DNA of 64,000 bases from NCBI RefSeq assembly GCF_009982895.1, contig NZ_WXZL01000005.1, positions 62,001 to 126,000 on the forward strand, in the 5' to 3' direction. The translations under genes and the position numbers were made by a program. This DNA is from Deinococcus alpinitundrae. GTDB taxonomy: Bacteria; Deinococcota; Deinococci; Deinococcales; Deinococcaceae. The notes beneath the pieces were generated by a model. That model saw only the letters and a list, made by a program, of their open reading frames with translations, ran no database searches and was not told the DNA's origin. Below, piece after piece: positions 17,498 through 28,367 of this stretch (its first letter is position 1; every line of letters starts with the position of its first letter).

Positions 17498-18256
<759 letters not shown>

Positions 18257-18263
18257 AGGAAGC

Positions 18264-18283
18264 AGGATACGCCCGAATATGCT
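18264..18283. promoter_or_regulatory. Overlapping divergent leaderless promoters
   Basis: The minus-strand -10 TATCCT (18264-18269) and plus-strand -10 TATGCT (18278-18283) lie back to back only 8 nt apart, so the two promoters cannot easily be occupied at once. Confidence 0.6.
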
Positions 18284-18289
18284 TGAGGC

Positions 18290-18994
18290 ATGCCCAACCA
18301 TGTTCATGCCCAGCCCGGTGATGTGGCCGACTTCGTTTTGCTGCCTGGCGACCCCGACCGGGCCAGCTACATCGCCGAGCACCACCTGGAAAACGCCCGG
18401 CTCTACAACGATCACCGGGGCCTGCTCGGCTACAGCGGTACGTACCGGGGTCTGGCGGTCAGTGTGCAGACCACCGGCATGGGCTGCCCCACCACCGCCA
18501 TCGTGCTGGAAGAACTGATCGAACTCGGCGCGCAGACGGTCATCCGGGTCGGCACCTGCGGCTCGCTCAAACCCGAGGTGCAGCCAGGCGACCTGGTGCT
18601 GGCGCAGGGCAGCTTGCCGTTTGACGGCACCACCCGGCTTTATCTGGGCGAAGGTCCTGCCGTGCCGCTGCCGAGCTGGGCAGTGCTGAGGGCCAGCGCC
18701 GGACTGCTCGAAGCGTCGAATATCCCGCACCATGTGGGTCTGCTGGCCAGCAGCGATACCTACTACGCCGGGGAGTGGCTGCGCCGCGAGCGAACGGCAC
18801 GTGGGGCCGTCGCCGTGGAGATGGAAGCCAGCGCGATCTTCACCATTGCCATGCTGCGCGGCATCCGGGCGGGTTGCCTCTGCACCGTGTCCAACCACGT
18901 CGGCCAGCCGCACCTGAGCCGCGAAGCGCTGCGCCCTGGCGTCGACGCCATCACCGCGCTGGCACTCGAAACCTTCCGGGTGCTGGCTGAATAA
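18290..18994 (+). CDS. Purine-nucleoside/uridine phosphorylase family protein
   Basis: A 234-aa NP-I phosphorylase that splits nucleosides with phosphate to base and ribose-1-phosphate. Motifs: LPGDPDRA (phosphate loop, residues 18-25), TTGMGCPTTAIVLEEL, RVGTCGSL (phosphate Arg) and VEMEASAIFTIA (ribose-binding EMEA). The EMEAS type loop fits DeoD or Udp families. Base preference is unresolved. TATGCT lies 6 nt before the ATG. Confidence 0.88.
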   Translation: MPNHVHAQPGDVADFVLLPGDPDRASYIAEHHLENARLYNDHRGLLGYSGTYRGLAVSVQTTGMGCPTTAIVLEELIELGAQTVIRVGTCGSLKPEVQPGDLVLAQGSLPFDGTTRLYLGEGPAVPLPSWAVLRASAGLLEASNIPHHVGLLASSDTYYAGEWLRRERTARGAVAVEMEASAIFTIAMLRGIRAGCLCTVSNHVGQPHLSREALRPGVDAITALALETFRVLAE

Positions 18995-19023
18995 AAATCG
19001 GGGCCGCTCTCCACAAGCGGCCC
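18993..19023 (-). terminator. Terminator of 5'-nucleotidase gene
   Basis: On the minus strand the stem GGGCCGCT/AGCGGCCC is followed by a T-rich tract. The T tract overlaps the stop codon of the converging phosphorylase gene. Confidence 0.75.
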
Positions 19024-19052
19024 GCCCAGTGCGCCGGTGCGCTCTTCCCGAA

Positions 19053-20621
19053 TTACGGTTTCGGCTCGTTCAGAATGACGATCCGGCCCTCGTTTTGCGC
19101 CGCGACATCCGGCACAGCCTTGAAGTAATTGACCAGCAGATCGATATCGAGCGTGCCGGTATCCAGACGGCGGCCCTGGGCGTTCTTGAGCACGTCGAAG
19201 CCGTCGCCGCCCTTGGCCGTGAAGGTGTTGACGGCGACCGTGTAGGTCTTGGCGTCGTCGAGCGGCTGTCCGTTGAGGCTGGCCCCCACCAGACGCTGCC
19301 CGGCGGGCTTGGCGAGGTCGAAGGTGTAGCTCAGGCCCTTGGAGACGCTGAGAAACTGGCCCTTGTTCTCGGCCCAGGTCGCCACGCCGTATTCGAGTGC
19401 CGCCTTGAGTTCCGCGCCGGTCAAATCGAGCAGGCTCAGGGTGTTGCCGAACGGCTGCACGGTGATGGCCTCCTCGTAGGTGATCGGTCCCTGGTCGATG
19501 CTGGCGCGCACGCCGCCGCCGTTGACCAGCCCGATCACCGCTCCGCCTTTCTGTCCGGCCAGCAGCGCCGCGTCGGCCAGCACATTGCCCATGGTGTTCT
19601 CGCGCTTGCGAACATTCTCGCGCGCGCCGTTGAGGCCGGTGCTGGTCTGCCCGATCACCTGGCGGCGCAGGGCGGCAATCGGCACCGTCAGGGTGTTGAG
19701 CATCTTGCGGCTGATGGGGTCCTCGGCGATGTCCATGGTCACCGGAATGGGGTTGCCTTCCCAGGTGGTCACCGCGCCTGAATCGTCAAAGTCCACCTTG
19801 ATGCGCCCCAGCACCTTGCCCCATTCCCAGGCGGCCACCAGCAGGGTCTTGTGGCCGTCCGGATTCTGAACGACGGTGGGGTACGGCCCTTCGGAGGCCG
19901 GGAAATCCTTGTTGGCAAAGGTGCCGAGCAGGGTGTGGCTGTGGCCGCCGACGATCACGTCGATGCCCGGCACCTTGGCCGCCACTTCCTGCTCCAGCGT
20001 GTAGCCGAGATGCGAGGTCAGGATGATCTTGTTGACGCCCTGATCCTGGAGGGCTTTGACCGAGTTGTTGAGGCTGGTCATCAGATCGAGCATCTTGACA
20101 TTGTCGCCGGGGCTGGAGATCAGCGGCAGATCCGGCGTCACCGCGCCGATCACGCCGACTTTCTCGCCGTCGACCATCAGCACGGCGTAGGGCTTGATCA
20201 GATCCTTGAGCAGCGGCTCCTGGCTCACGTCGATGTTGGCCGACAGCAGCGGAAAGTTGGCTTTCTGGGCAAAGGCAGCCAGGGCCGGAGGGCCGTCGTC
20301 GAACTCGTGGTTGCCCACCGCCATCGCCTGGTAGCCTTGCAGGTTCATGAACAGCACGTCGGCCAGGCCCTTGTAGAGGTTGTAGTACAACGTGCCCTGA
20401 AAGGTATCGCCGCCCGACAAGATCAGCGGATTGACATCGGACTGGCTGTACTGCTTGACCAGGGTGGCCTGACGGGTGTAGCCGCCGTACATGTTCTCCC
20501 CGATCTTGGTGGGGTCCACGTGGCCGTGCAGATCGTCGGTGTGCAGAATAGTGACGGTGAGCGGCTTGGCACTGGCGCTGGCGAGCAGGGCCGTGGTCAA
20601 CAGCAGGGCAAGTTTTCTCAT
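19053..20621 (-). CDS. Secreted 5'-nucleotidase / cyclic-nucleotide phosphodiesterase family
   Basis: A 522-aa exported metallophosphoesterase with a signal peptide (MRKLALLLTTALLASASA). The N-terminal calcineurin-like domain has HTDDLHGH, GGDTFQG, GNHEFDDG, ILTSHLG and GGHSHTLLG (two-metal site). The C-terminal 5'-nucleotidase domain (about residues 310-520) has NVLADAAL, GGGVRASIDQGPITY and FPFGNTL-like FQPFGNTLSLLDLTG. It probably scavenges extracellular nucleotides. TAGAAT (20628-20633) lies 6 nt before the ATG. The neighbouring nucleoside phosphorylase could use its products. Confidence 0.93.
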   Translation of the reverse strand: MRKLALLLTTALLASASAKPLTVTILHTDDLHGHVDPTKIGENMYGGYTRQATLVKQYSQSDVNPLILSGGDTFQGTLYYNLYKGLADVLFMNLQGYQAMAVGNHEFDDGPPALAAFAQKANFPLLSANIDVSQEPLLKDLIKPYAVLMVDGEKVGVIGAVTPDLPLISSPGDNVKMLDLMTSLNNSVKALQDQGVNKIILTSHLGYTLEQEVAAKVPGIDVIVGGHSHTLLGTFANKDFPASEGPYPTVVQNPDGHKTLLVAAWEWGKVLGRIKVDFDDSGAVTTWEGNPIPVTMDIAEDPISRKMLNTLTVPIAALRRQVIGQTSTGLNGARENVRKRENTMGNVLADAALLAGQKGGAVIGLVNGGGVRASIDQGPITYEEAITVQPFGNTLSLLDLTGAELKAALEYGVATWAENKGQFLSVSKGLSYTFDLAKPAGQRLVGASLNGQPLDDAKTYTVAVNTFTAKGGDGFDVLKNAQGRRLDTGTLDIDLLVNYFKAVPDVAAQNEGRIVILNEPKP

Positions 20622-20681
20622 GGCCGCATTCTAACGGATGGGTGAAATATCCGGGCTGGGCAGCCGCTCACTTTGCTAGCC

Positions 20682-21653
20682 TCACTCGCGCAGCCGCGCC
20701 GCCAGTGCCCGGTGATCGCTGCCGCCGGGCGGCTGCACCTCGGCGCTGACCACCTTCAGGCCGCGCGCGAACACGTAGTCGATCCTCAGACTCGGCTGGG
20801 CGGAGGCGAAGGTGTAGCCCAGCCCGCGCCCAGCCGCGTTCCAGACGTCGGCAAACTGGGCTGTCAGGGCGCGGTAGATCCGGCCGCGCGGCGGGGTGTT
20901 GAAATCTCCGGCGACGATCAGCGGTCCCCGGACGGCGGCAGCCTCGCGCGTCAGGATTTCGAGCTGGTTCTGGCGGTTGCGGCGGGTCGTCTGCACCTGA
21001 CCGTCGATCACCCGGCTGAACATTACGGTGGAAAAATGCACGTTGACGACGCTCAGGTCGCCCTGCGGCGTTCGCAAGAGCGTCACCAGAAAGCGCCGGG
21101 TGGTGCCGGGCAAGCTGACTTCGCGGGTAGACACGACCGGAAAGCGGCTGAGCGTGAGCAGCTCGGCGCCCGGCGTGTCGGAGCGCGAGACGAAGTAGCC
21201 GGGCAATCTGTTCAGCAGGGTCTCGGTAAACGGCCAGCGCACGCCGTTGGTCTCCTGAAGAGTGATGACGTCGGCTTCGGCGGCCCTAAGCTGGGCCGAA
21301 AGGCGCTCGGCGCTGCCCAACTGACCGCGCGCGATGTTGTAGGTCAGCACGCTCAGGTCGCCGGGCTGGCTGGCCCGCACCGGGTGCCAGGTAAAGCCCA
21401 GAAAGAACAACGCCGCACCGCACGCCAGCAGCGCCGGGAGCAGCGCCCGCCCATTTTTTCGGACGGCCCACTGGGCCAGCGCCGCCAGCATGAGCAGCGG
21501 CGCGGGCCAGGCCAGCAGTGCGGGCGGCGCGTAGGCCAGCAGCAGGGTCGGCAAGCTGCGCTCGGCGACGACTTCGCCCAGGCTCCAGGCCAGCAGCAGC
21601 ACGGCAAGGTAACTCCAGATCAGGCGGCGCACGCTGACCACTGTGCCAGCCAC
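20682..21653 (-). CDS. Membrane-anchored endonuclease/exonuclease/phosphatase (EEP) family protein
   Basis: A 323-aa protein with three transmembrane helices (about residues 8-90) followed by an EEP hydrolase domain placed outside the membrane. EEP landmarks: VLTYNIARG, VITLQETNG (metal Glu), VVNVHFS, LIVAGDFNTPP (Asp/Asn) and GGSDHRALAARL (catalytic His). Substrates of this exported group vary (nucleic acids, phospholipids, sugar phosphates), so activity is not assigned. A Pro-Pro and Trp-rich N-terminus is typical of the group. Confidence 0.85.
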   Translation of the reverse strand: MAGTVVSVRRLIWSYLAVLLLAWSLGEVVAERSLPTLLLAYAPPALLAWPAPLLMLAALAQWAVRKNGRALLPALLACGAALFFLGFTWHPVRASQPGDLSVLTYNIARGQLGSAERLSAQLRAAEADVITLQETNGVRWPFTETLLNRLPGYFVSRSDTPGAELLTLSRFPVVSTREVSLPGTTRRFLVTLLRTPQGDLSVVNVHFSTVMFSRVIDGQVQTTRRNRQNQLEILTREAAAVRGPLIVAGDFNTPPRGRIYRALTAQFADVWNAAGRGLGYTFASAQPSLRIDYVFARGLKVVSAEVQPPGGSDHRALAARLRE

Positions 21654-21698
21654 AAATGAGAACAGGCCCCCTGAGACTGGCTGCAGTTCAGCCGGGCC

Positions 21699-22217
21699 TC
21701 AGCTCAGCAGCTCGCTCCAGAAGGCGATGCTGGCCCGTTCGTAGAGCAGCCCCATCTGGAGTGGCTGGACCGCCGAGAGGGTGGGCGGCAAGCAGACAGA
21801 CTGGCGTTCGTATTCGGCCAGCCGGGCGCGGTGCAGGGCCAGCTGCTCGGCGGCGAGCGCCCTGACTTGCTGCGGCGTGCCCTGTTCGGCAAAGAAGAGC
21901 TTGAGCAGCCCCAGGTCGCGCAGTTCGGGAAAGCCCGCTGGTTGCGCGAGCCAGTCTTGCAGGGCGGCCCGGCCTGACTGTGACACCTGATAGGTGCGCC
22001 TGCGCCGTCCGCTCTCTTCCTGGGTTTCTTCCAGCAGGCCCAGGGCAGCCAGGCGCTGCGGCTCGGCGTAGAGCTGCGAGCGCGGAAAGGTCCAGAAGTT
22101 GCCCACCGATTCGTCGGCCCAGCGTTTGAGGTCGTAGGACGTGCCAGGGCCGTACTGCCCCAGCAACCCCAACACGATGTAGGAGGAGGGGCCGAGCGCC
22201 GGGCTTGCAGGATTCAC
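21699..22217 (-). CDS. PadR family transcriptional regulator
   Basis: A 172-aa winged-helix regulator. The PadR N-terminal domain (about residues 10-90) has YIVLGLLGQYGPGTSYDLKRW, FPRSQLYAEPQRLAALGLLE and RRRRTYQVSQSGRAAL. The C-terminal helical domain mediates dimers. It starts with GTG and is preceded by TAGACT (22224-22229) at 6 nt. It is divergent from the DUF4188 gene, its probable target, as PadR/DUF4188 pairs commonly occur together. Confidence 0.9.
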   Translation of the reverse strand: MNPASPALGPSSYIVLGLLGQYGPGTSYDLKRWADESVGNFWTFPRSQLYAEPQRLAALGLLEETQEESGRRRRTYQVSQSGRAALQDWLAQPAGFPELRDLGLLKLFFAEQGTPQQVRALAAEQLALHRARLAEYERQSVCLPPTLSAVQPLQMGLLYERASIAFWSELLS

Positions 22218-22223
22218 CTTCGG

Positions 22224-22262
22224 AGTCTACACTTTCTTCAGACCGTCCAAAATAGACTATCC
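22224..22262. promoter_or_regulatory. PadR/DUF4188 divergent promoter region with direct repeat
   Basis: The minus-strand -10 TAGACT (22224-22229) serves padR and the plus-strand TAGACT (22253-22258) serves the DUF4188 gene. Two 9-bp near-repeats, AGACCGTCC (22240-22248) and AGACTATCC (22254-22262), are 14 nt apart and the second overlaps the plus-strand -10. They are a candidate PadR binding site. Confidence 0.45.
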
Positions 22263-22296
22263 AGAACGGATGGTGCGCGGTCGGGAGAAAAACAAG

Positions 22297-22794
22297 ATGA
22301 ACAGCACAGTGACCAGCACCCAATCTGCTTCACGGCGCGTGACCGCCGAACTCGACGGCGACTTTGTGGTGTTCATGATCGGCATGCGCGTCAACAAACC
22401 CTGGAGAGTCTCGGCCTGGTTGCCAGTGTTTCTAGCGATGCCGAAGATGCTCGGCGAACTCGGAAAGCACCCGGAACTCGGCCTGCTCGGCGGGCGCTTT
22501 GCGGGGACCACCCTGATTCAGTTCTGGCGCAGCAGCGAGCACCTCAACGCCTACGCCCAGTCGCGCCAGAACGAGCACCTCCCGGCCTGGCGGGCCTTTA
22601 ACCAGAACGCGCGCAAGTCGGGCGGCGCGGTGGGCATCTGGCACGAAACTTACCGGGTGGCGGCAGGAGAGTACGAAACGGTGTATGTGGACATGCCCGC
22701 CTTCGGACTGGGCCAGGCGGGCAAACTGGTGGAGGCCACGGGACGCCGGGCGACGGCGGCGGGGCGGATGGGCGGCGCAACGGGGAGCGTCTAG
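22297..22794 (+). CDS. DUF4188 family protein
   Basis: A 165-aa protein of the DUF4188 group, which has a dimeric alpha-beta barrel-like look. Typical stretches are [16 protein letters not shown] near the N-terminus, [17 protein letters not shown] and [24 protein letters not shown]. No catalytic residue can be named. The start at 22297 has GGGAGA 9 nt upstream. The gene is paired with a divergent PadR regulator, suggesting a response to a small toxic compound. It converges with the SDR gene, the stops overlapping by 4 nt. Confidence 0.8.
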   Translation: MNSTVTSTQSASRRVTAELDGDFVVFMIGMRVNKPWRVSAWLPVFLAMPKMLGELGKHPELGLLGGRFAGTTLIQFWRSSEHLNAYAQSRQNEHLPAWRAFNQNARKSGGAVGIWHETYRVAAGEYETVYVDMPAFGLGQAGKLVEATGRRATAAGRMGGATGSV

Positions 22795-23639
22795 CTCTTC
22801 TGCTTGGCTTGCTCGGCGGCCTGCATCCCCAGATACATCTGGTACTGCGGCGCACCGCCAAGCATGTTCTGGCCGCCGTCGACCGGCAAGATGACGCCCG
22901 TGACATAGCTGGCCGCGTCCGACACCAGAAACAGCGCGGCGTTGGCGATGTCCTGCGGCACACCGAAGCGGCCCAGCGGCACGGTGCGGGTAAACTGTCC
23001 ACGCGTCTTCTCGTCGGGGGCCAGCCGGGCCATCCCCTCGGTGCCGTCGATCGGGCCGGGAATGATGGCGTTGACGCGCACGCCGCGCAGCCCCCACTCG
23101 ATGGCGAGCGTCTGGGTCAAGGCGTCCACGCCTGCCTTGGCCGCCACCACGTGCGCCTGCATCGGCACCGGCACACCGTAGGCGCTGATGCTCAGCACGT
23201 TGCCGCCGGGCGTCTTGAGGTGCGGGGCCGCCGCCTTGATGGTGTGGTAGGTGCCGATCAGGTCAATCTCGACGACCGTCTTGAACCCGTTGGGCGAGAT
23301 GCCGTCCACCGGGGCCGGGAAGTTGCCCGCCGCGCCTGCCAGCACGATGTCGAAGTCGCCGTGAACTTCTACGGCCTGCGCGACCGCCGCCTGCATGGCC
23401 GCAAAGTCGCGCACGTCAGCGCTGACGCCCAGTGCCCTGCCGCCGTCAGCGCTGATGCCCGCCGCCGCGTTCTGAGCCTTCTCCAGGTTGCGCCCAAGAA
23501 TGGTCACCGCGCAGCCGTGCGCCGCGAAACTCTGGGCGATGCCGAGGTTGATTCCACTGCCGCCGCCAGTAATCAGGGCATGCTTGCCCGCCAGCAGATC
23601 GGGGCGGAAGGTGGAGGACGCGGGGTGGGGCTGGGTCAT
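22791..23639 (-). CDS. SDR family 2,4-dienoyl-CoA reductase-like oxidoreductase
   Basis: A 282-aa short-chain dehydrogenase. The Rossmann motif is [14 protein letters not shown] (residues 23-36). It has [10 protein letters not shown] in place of the usual NNAG and lacks a standard YxxxK, showing instead [25 protein letters not shown]. This pattern is that of NADPH-dependent 2,4-dienoyl-CoA reductases of the peroxisomal/mitochondrial type. The C-terminus keeps NAIIPGPI and PVDGGQNM. The next gene upstream is a dienoyl-CoA-isomerase-like crotonase, so both probably act on unsaturated fatty acyl-CoAs. AAAGGAGCC precedes the ATG. Confidence 0.85.
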   Translation of the reverse strand: MTQPHPASSTFRPDLLAGKHALITGGGSGINLGIAQSFAAHGCAVTILGRNLEKAQNAAAGISADGGRALGVSADVRDFAAMQAAVAQAVEVHGDFDIVLAGAAGNFPAPVDGISPNGFKTVVEIDLIGTYHTIKAAAPHLKTPGGNVLSISAYGVPVPMQAHVVAAKAGVDALTQTLAIEWGLRGVRVNAIIPGPIDGTEGMARLAPDEKTRGQFTRTVPLGRFGVPQDIANAALFLVSDAASYVTGVILPVDGGQNMLGGAPQYQMYLGMQAAEQAKQKS

Positions 23640-23696
23640 GTGGCTCCTTTGGAATCGGAAAGAAGGAAGAGGAAGGTCGAGGCCGCAGAACGGGGA

Positions 23697-24437
23697 CTAC
23701 TTTCGAAACGCCGCCGCCAACCCCTCCGCCGTCATGTGCTCGGCGTTCCAGTCCACCGCCTGACTCAGGCTCTCGGCGTGGGGCAGGCCAGCGTTCAGCA
23801 CTTTCTTGGTGCCTTCCAGCGCTCTGGGCGGCAGCGTGGCGAGGTGGGCGGCCAACTGCTCGGCGCGGGCAAACAGGGTGGCGGGGTCGGGAAGCACCTC
23901 GGTCACCAAACCGATGTGCTCGGCCCTCTGCGCGTCTATCGGCTCTCCAGTGAGGGCCAGTTGCCGCGCCCAGCCCTGCCCCACGATGCCGGGCAGGCGT
24001 TGCAACCCGCCCAGATCGGCGGCGATGCCCAGCCGCACTTCCGGGAGGCTGAAGCGGGCATCCGCGCTGCACAGGCGGATATCACAGGCGCTGATCAGTT
24101 CGGTGCCCGCACCGATGCACCAGCCGTGCACGGCAGCGATCACGGGAATCGGCAGCGCCGCCACACCCTCGAAGGCCGCGTGCATCGGGGCGACCTGGGC
24201 GCGGAACTTCTCCAGGTCGCCCAGCGACTCGCCGATACTCTGGGCCGACGATTTGACGTCCAGCCCGGCGCTGAAGAGTTCCTCGCCGCGAATGATCAGC
24301 GCCCTGGCCGGGCCGAGTCGGGCCAGAACTTCGGCCATCTCGCGCCAGAAGACCGGTCCCATGCTGCCTTTCTTGGAGACGATGGTCAGGGTGGCGACCT
24401 CATCGGCAAAGGTGAGCCGAACGGACTGTTCACTCAT
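23697..24437 (-). CDS. Crotonase family, delta(3,5)-delta(2,4)-dienoyl-CoA isomerase-like
   Basis: A 246-aa enoyl-CoA hydratase/isomerase. It has the oxyanion-hole segments [11 protein letters not shown] and [19 protein letters not shown]. It also has the catalytic-loop [19 protein letters not shown], where the AAD-x-G pattern matches dienoyl-CoA isomerase (ECH1) rather than a plain hydratase. TACACT (24444-24449) lies 6 nt before the ATG, so it heads a two-gene unit with the dienoyl-CoA reductase 57 nt downstream. An unspecified enoyl-CoA hydratase is the alternative. Confidence 0.85.
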   Translation of the reverse strand: MSEQSVRLTFADEVATLTIVSKKGSMGPVFWREMAEVLARLGPARALIIRGEELFSAGLDVKSSAQSIGESLGDLEKFRAQVAPMHAAFEGVAALPIPVIAAVHGWCIGAGTELISACDIRLCSADARFSLPEVRLGIAADLGGLQRLPGIVGQGWARQLALTGEPIDAQRAEHIGLVTEVLPDPATLFARAEQLAAHLATLPPRALEGTKKVLNAGLPHAESLSQAVDWNAEHMTAEGLAAAFRK

Positions 24438-24509
24438 GGCGGAAGTGTAGCGCGGGAAAGTGGACCGGGCTCAAGGAGAGACGACCGGCTTCATGCCGTA
24501 CTGGAGCCG

Positions 24510-25043
24510 CTACCAGACCACCCACATCACCAGGGCAGCGGACAGTACCGGCAAGCCGTACCGGAACGTGACCAGGAGGCCGTCTGAAAGCCCATTGACT
24601 GACAGGCTGCCCAGCACGACCTCAAACAACACCAACACACTGACCAGCCCAGCGGTGCCCACGCTGACCCACCCGGCTTCGCGTCCTCACCAGTACGCCA
24701 GACGAGGGGGTATCAGCAGGACTGTGCCCGTGAGAAGAAGGCGAGCGAGTTCACCGAGCGCACTGAAGATGCCAGGCAACCAACTGTCGTTTGTGGTCAC
24801 GCAGCAGGCCGAGGGAAATAGCAGCGCTGGCATCAGCAGAAATATGCCCAGACCACCGAGGATCTGGCTGCTCGGCGGCTTGAACGTGGTCAGCAGCAGT
24901 GTGAACCCGCCAACGAGTAGGGCCAATACACACCCCAGGATGAGTCCGAGGGGTTGGGCCAGCGTTGGTGTAACGGGTGGGGAATTCTCGAACGACTTCT
25001 CTGGCGGCTTCGGTGGCAGCACCTCCGGCAGCGTCACCAACAC
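24510..25043 (-). pseudogene. Small membrane protein gene interrupted by in-frame TGA
   Basis: A frame from GTG 25043 encodes a Pro-rich cytoplasmic start and two to three hydrophobic helices (LGLILGCVLALLVGGFTLLL and later ones) up to a TGA at 24687-24689. The same frame then continues for 58 codons with two more hydrophobic segments (GLVSVLVLFEVVLG and [14 protein letters not shown]) to a TAG at 24510. The matching composition on both sides suggests one 177-residue membrane protein split by a nonsense codon. It could instead be two separate ORFs. The GTG overlaps the end of the upstream secreted-protein gene. Confidence 0.5.
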
Positions 25044-25662
25044 GCCCTTTTCGGCCAGACTGCCACATTATACCCCTCGACAATTTCTGGCCGCAGCGTG
25101 ATCAGGCTTTTCTCAATGGCTGTATTGTTGTTCGCTGGGACCAGGCCCGCTTCAGTACAGCCCTGTCTGTCCCACTCGGGTTGGAGCCGTTCAAGATGGT
25201 CCACTTTGTACTGTTCTAGAGCAGTGACACATATTCTGGCTCTGTTTCCGGCCGCCACCTGATAGGCCGCTGCCTGAGCCTGGGTTTGTTGTTGCGGTGT
25301 CAGCGGCGAGGGTGCTCTGGGTGGCAATTTGGGGGAGTTGCTCAGCGACCCCGTCCAAGTCTTGCCACCTGTATCGGTCACCTCCACTTTGAAGTCTTCA
25401 AGTCCACCACTGCTGAAGATAATCCGGCTATTGGATACGGCAGGTGTTTTGAACTTGCCACCAAAAAACCGGGTCATATTGAACACATGGTTGTCGCAAG
25501 ACTGGCCGTTAAACGCCTTGGTGGTTCCACTCTCCATAACAGTGAACGCCACCGCGTTGATGTAGGCATGAAGGTAGCGCTTGGCTTCCAGCTCGCTGCT
25601 AGACATGGTTCGTGTAGATGCGCTCTCCAGCAGCAAGACAAGCCAGAGCAGCCACCCCCACT

Positions 25663-25666
<4 letters not shown>
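25034..25666 (-). CDS. Secreted protein of unknown function
   Basis: A 210-aa protein beginning with GTG at 25666, which overlaps the pdxY stop by 4 nt (GTGA). An N-terminal hydrophobic segment ([15 protein letters not shown]) looks like a signal peptide or anchor. It is followed by a helix ([19 protein letters not shown]) faintly like pilin-type proteins, a middle beta region containing SCDNHVFNM, and a Gln/Ala-rich helix. Codons are less GC-biased than in the neighbours. Family not recognised. It is probably co-translated with pdxY and the small membrane protein downstream. Confidence 0.65.
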
Positions 25667-26559
<893 letters not shown>

Positions 26560-26636
26560 GGCCGCACAATAGCGCCGCGCCTTGCCGAGCTGGGGCGAGC
26601 GCATTGGGCAGGCGCGTTAGCAGGTTAGCGGACGGC

Positions 26637-28034
26637 TCAGGGCGTGCAGGCGTCCACCCCCGGCCGGGTCGCCAGCGTGAACTTGCAGCCGTACTTGACA
26701 TCGGCAATCGTGCTGGGCGTCATCACATCGTCGCCCGCCGGCCTGGGGCCGCCGCTGGCCCAGGCCATCCAGTCGTTGAAGGCCGTGACCACTTCCGGTC
26801 CCGCGAACTCGCAGTGGCCTGCCGCCCGAATGGCCCGCTGGACCAGCAAAACGGTGTTGCCGTTTTGCTGGTCCGCCTTGAAATAGTGCATTTCGTGACC
26901 AAACGGCACGTACAGGTCGCCCAGCGTGTGCATGGTCAGCACCGGCACCTTGAATGTACCCTCGATGACGGGCAGCCAGCGCAGCCCGCCGGATTGCGGC
27001 GGGTTGGCGGCGGGGTCCGCCGTGACGCGCAGAATGCTCTGGTTGTAGGCCGTCTCTGCGGCGGTGGGAGCCGCGCCCTGGGTCCAGCGGTAGGTGACGT
27101 CCGGGTTGCCGTAGATGGGTTTGGCGAGGATGCCGTTGATGGTGCCGTCCGAGCCGCCGGTGCCCAGCACCGCCTTTTGCCAGGTCGCCGATTCGAAGCC
27201 CACCGCGTCGAACACCGGGCGCGGCCCGCCGGTCAGGTTGAGCGCCACGTCGCGCAGCCTCGCGCCCTGCACGGCGTTGGGCGTCCAGGTGGTATCGGTC
27301 ACGCTGCTGAACAGGCCCGCCGTGATGTCGGGTAGGAGTGCCTGGAAGCCGCTGGCCGGGGAGCTGGCCGCGCCGTATCCGGCCAGTTGCTGGGCGTTGA
27401 GGGTGTAGTCGCCCAGCCACTGAAATTCGTAGGGCGGGTCGAGCACCCCGCACAGCGGCATAGCGGCGTCGTAACGGACCTTGTGCTTGGCGGTGGCCAG
27501 GGTCTCGGCCTCCACAGCGGCGGCGGCGACGTTGCCGCCCATCGACACGCCCATGATGTAAGTTGCTTTCGGCGCGGTGTACCTGTTCTGGGTCAGCACT
27601 CCGAATTGCTGGGCCAGCGCGTTGGTGTCCTCGATACCTGCCCGCACGTCGTAGTAGTTGGCCGAGTAGCTCGACGCGGCCCAGGCGTAGCCCTGCGAGA
27701 GCATGTAATTGCCGAAGTCCGCCGAGATCGGCGGCGTCACGTTCAGCGCCTCGCCGGTGCCCGCGTAGCCGTGCGCATACATCACCAGTTTGCCGTTCTA
27801 CTTGTCCGGCACCTCGATCACGTAGCCCGCTTTGCCGTGCTCGCCGTCGTAGCCGCCCTGGTACACCGAGGCACCCGGCAACGCCGGGAACGTGGGCGTG
27901 GCCGCCGTGAAGACGCGGCTGTCCTGCAAGCGGGTCTGGGGCGGCTGCGTCGTCGGCCTGGAGGTCATGGTGCAGGCGGTGAGGAGCAGGCCCGACAGCA
28001 GTAGTGAAGCGAAACGTCGATGGCTCAGATTCAT
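26637..28034 (-). pseudogene. Lipoprotein alpha/beta hydrolase with in-frame TAG
   Basis: A 466-codon frame interrupted once by TAG at 27798-27800. The N-terminal part has a lipoprotein signal ending LLTAC (residue 21), and the segment before the stop reads YVIEVPDK. The frame resumes directly as NGKLVMYAHGYAG, so the stop replaces a single residue (Trp in similar hydrolases). The C-terminal 382 residues carry the nucleophile motif GVSMGG and TMHTLGDLYVPFG. The protein would be a surface hydrolase. It is inactive unless the amber codon is read through or the downstream ATG (27785) is used, which would give a cytoplasmic form without the signal peptide. Confidence 0.75.
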
Positions 28035-28147
28035 GAATCCTCCCAGAATGATGGTGATGTGCTGGAAGCATTAGAAACCCCGATTAGACTGCTGTCAAAT
28101 CCCTTCTTTTTGAAGATAGAGGGCTACTATTGTGCAACTTTAGGGAC

Positions 28148-28318
28148 TTATTTGTTCACCAGTTCCCGGCCCAGATATGAGCTCAGCGCCACGCCCAGGT
28201 CGATGCCGATCGCCAACCCGTCTGCACCAAAGCGGGCCAGGCCCATCAGAGCCGCGTCCAGTGTGGCACTGATGGCCTTGCCTACACCCATGGCCTGATT
28301 CCCGGTGTTGAAGTTCAT
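28148..28318 (-). CDS. Small ORF, hypothetical
   Basis: A 56-aa frame with amphipathic Ala/Gly-rich sequence (MNFNTGNQAMGVGKAISATL, then GLAIGIDLGVALSSYLG), resembling a small membrane-active or class II bacteriocin-like peptide only in composition. The upstream hexamer AACACT lies 6 nt before the ATG and is close to, but not, the TANNNT box. It fills the 330-nt gap between two genes. No family recognised, and it could be chance. Confidence 0.4.
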   Translation of the reverse strand: MNFNTGNQAMGVGKAISATLDAALMGLARFGADGLAIGIDLGVALSSYLGRELVNK

Positions 28319-28367
28319 GCCCCGAGTGTTGAGGGGTAGCAGTGGTGTGGGCGACAGTTGCGCGGCC

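Noticed and set aside
24460..25101. 213-codon plus-strand frame over the small membrane gene
   Set aside because: It is Ser, Arg, Thr and Pro rich without any known fold. The minus strand instead gives hydrophobic helices and gene overlaps.
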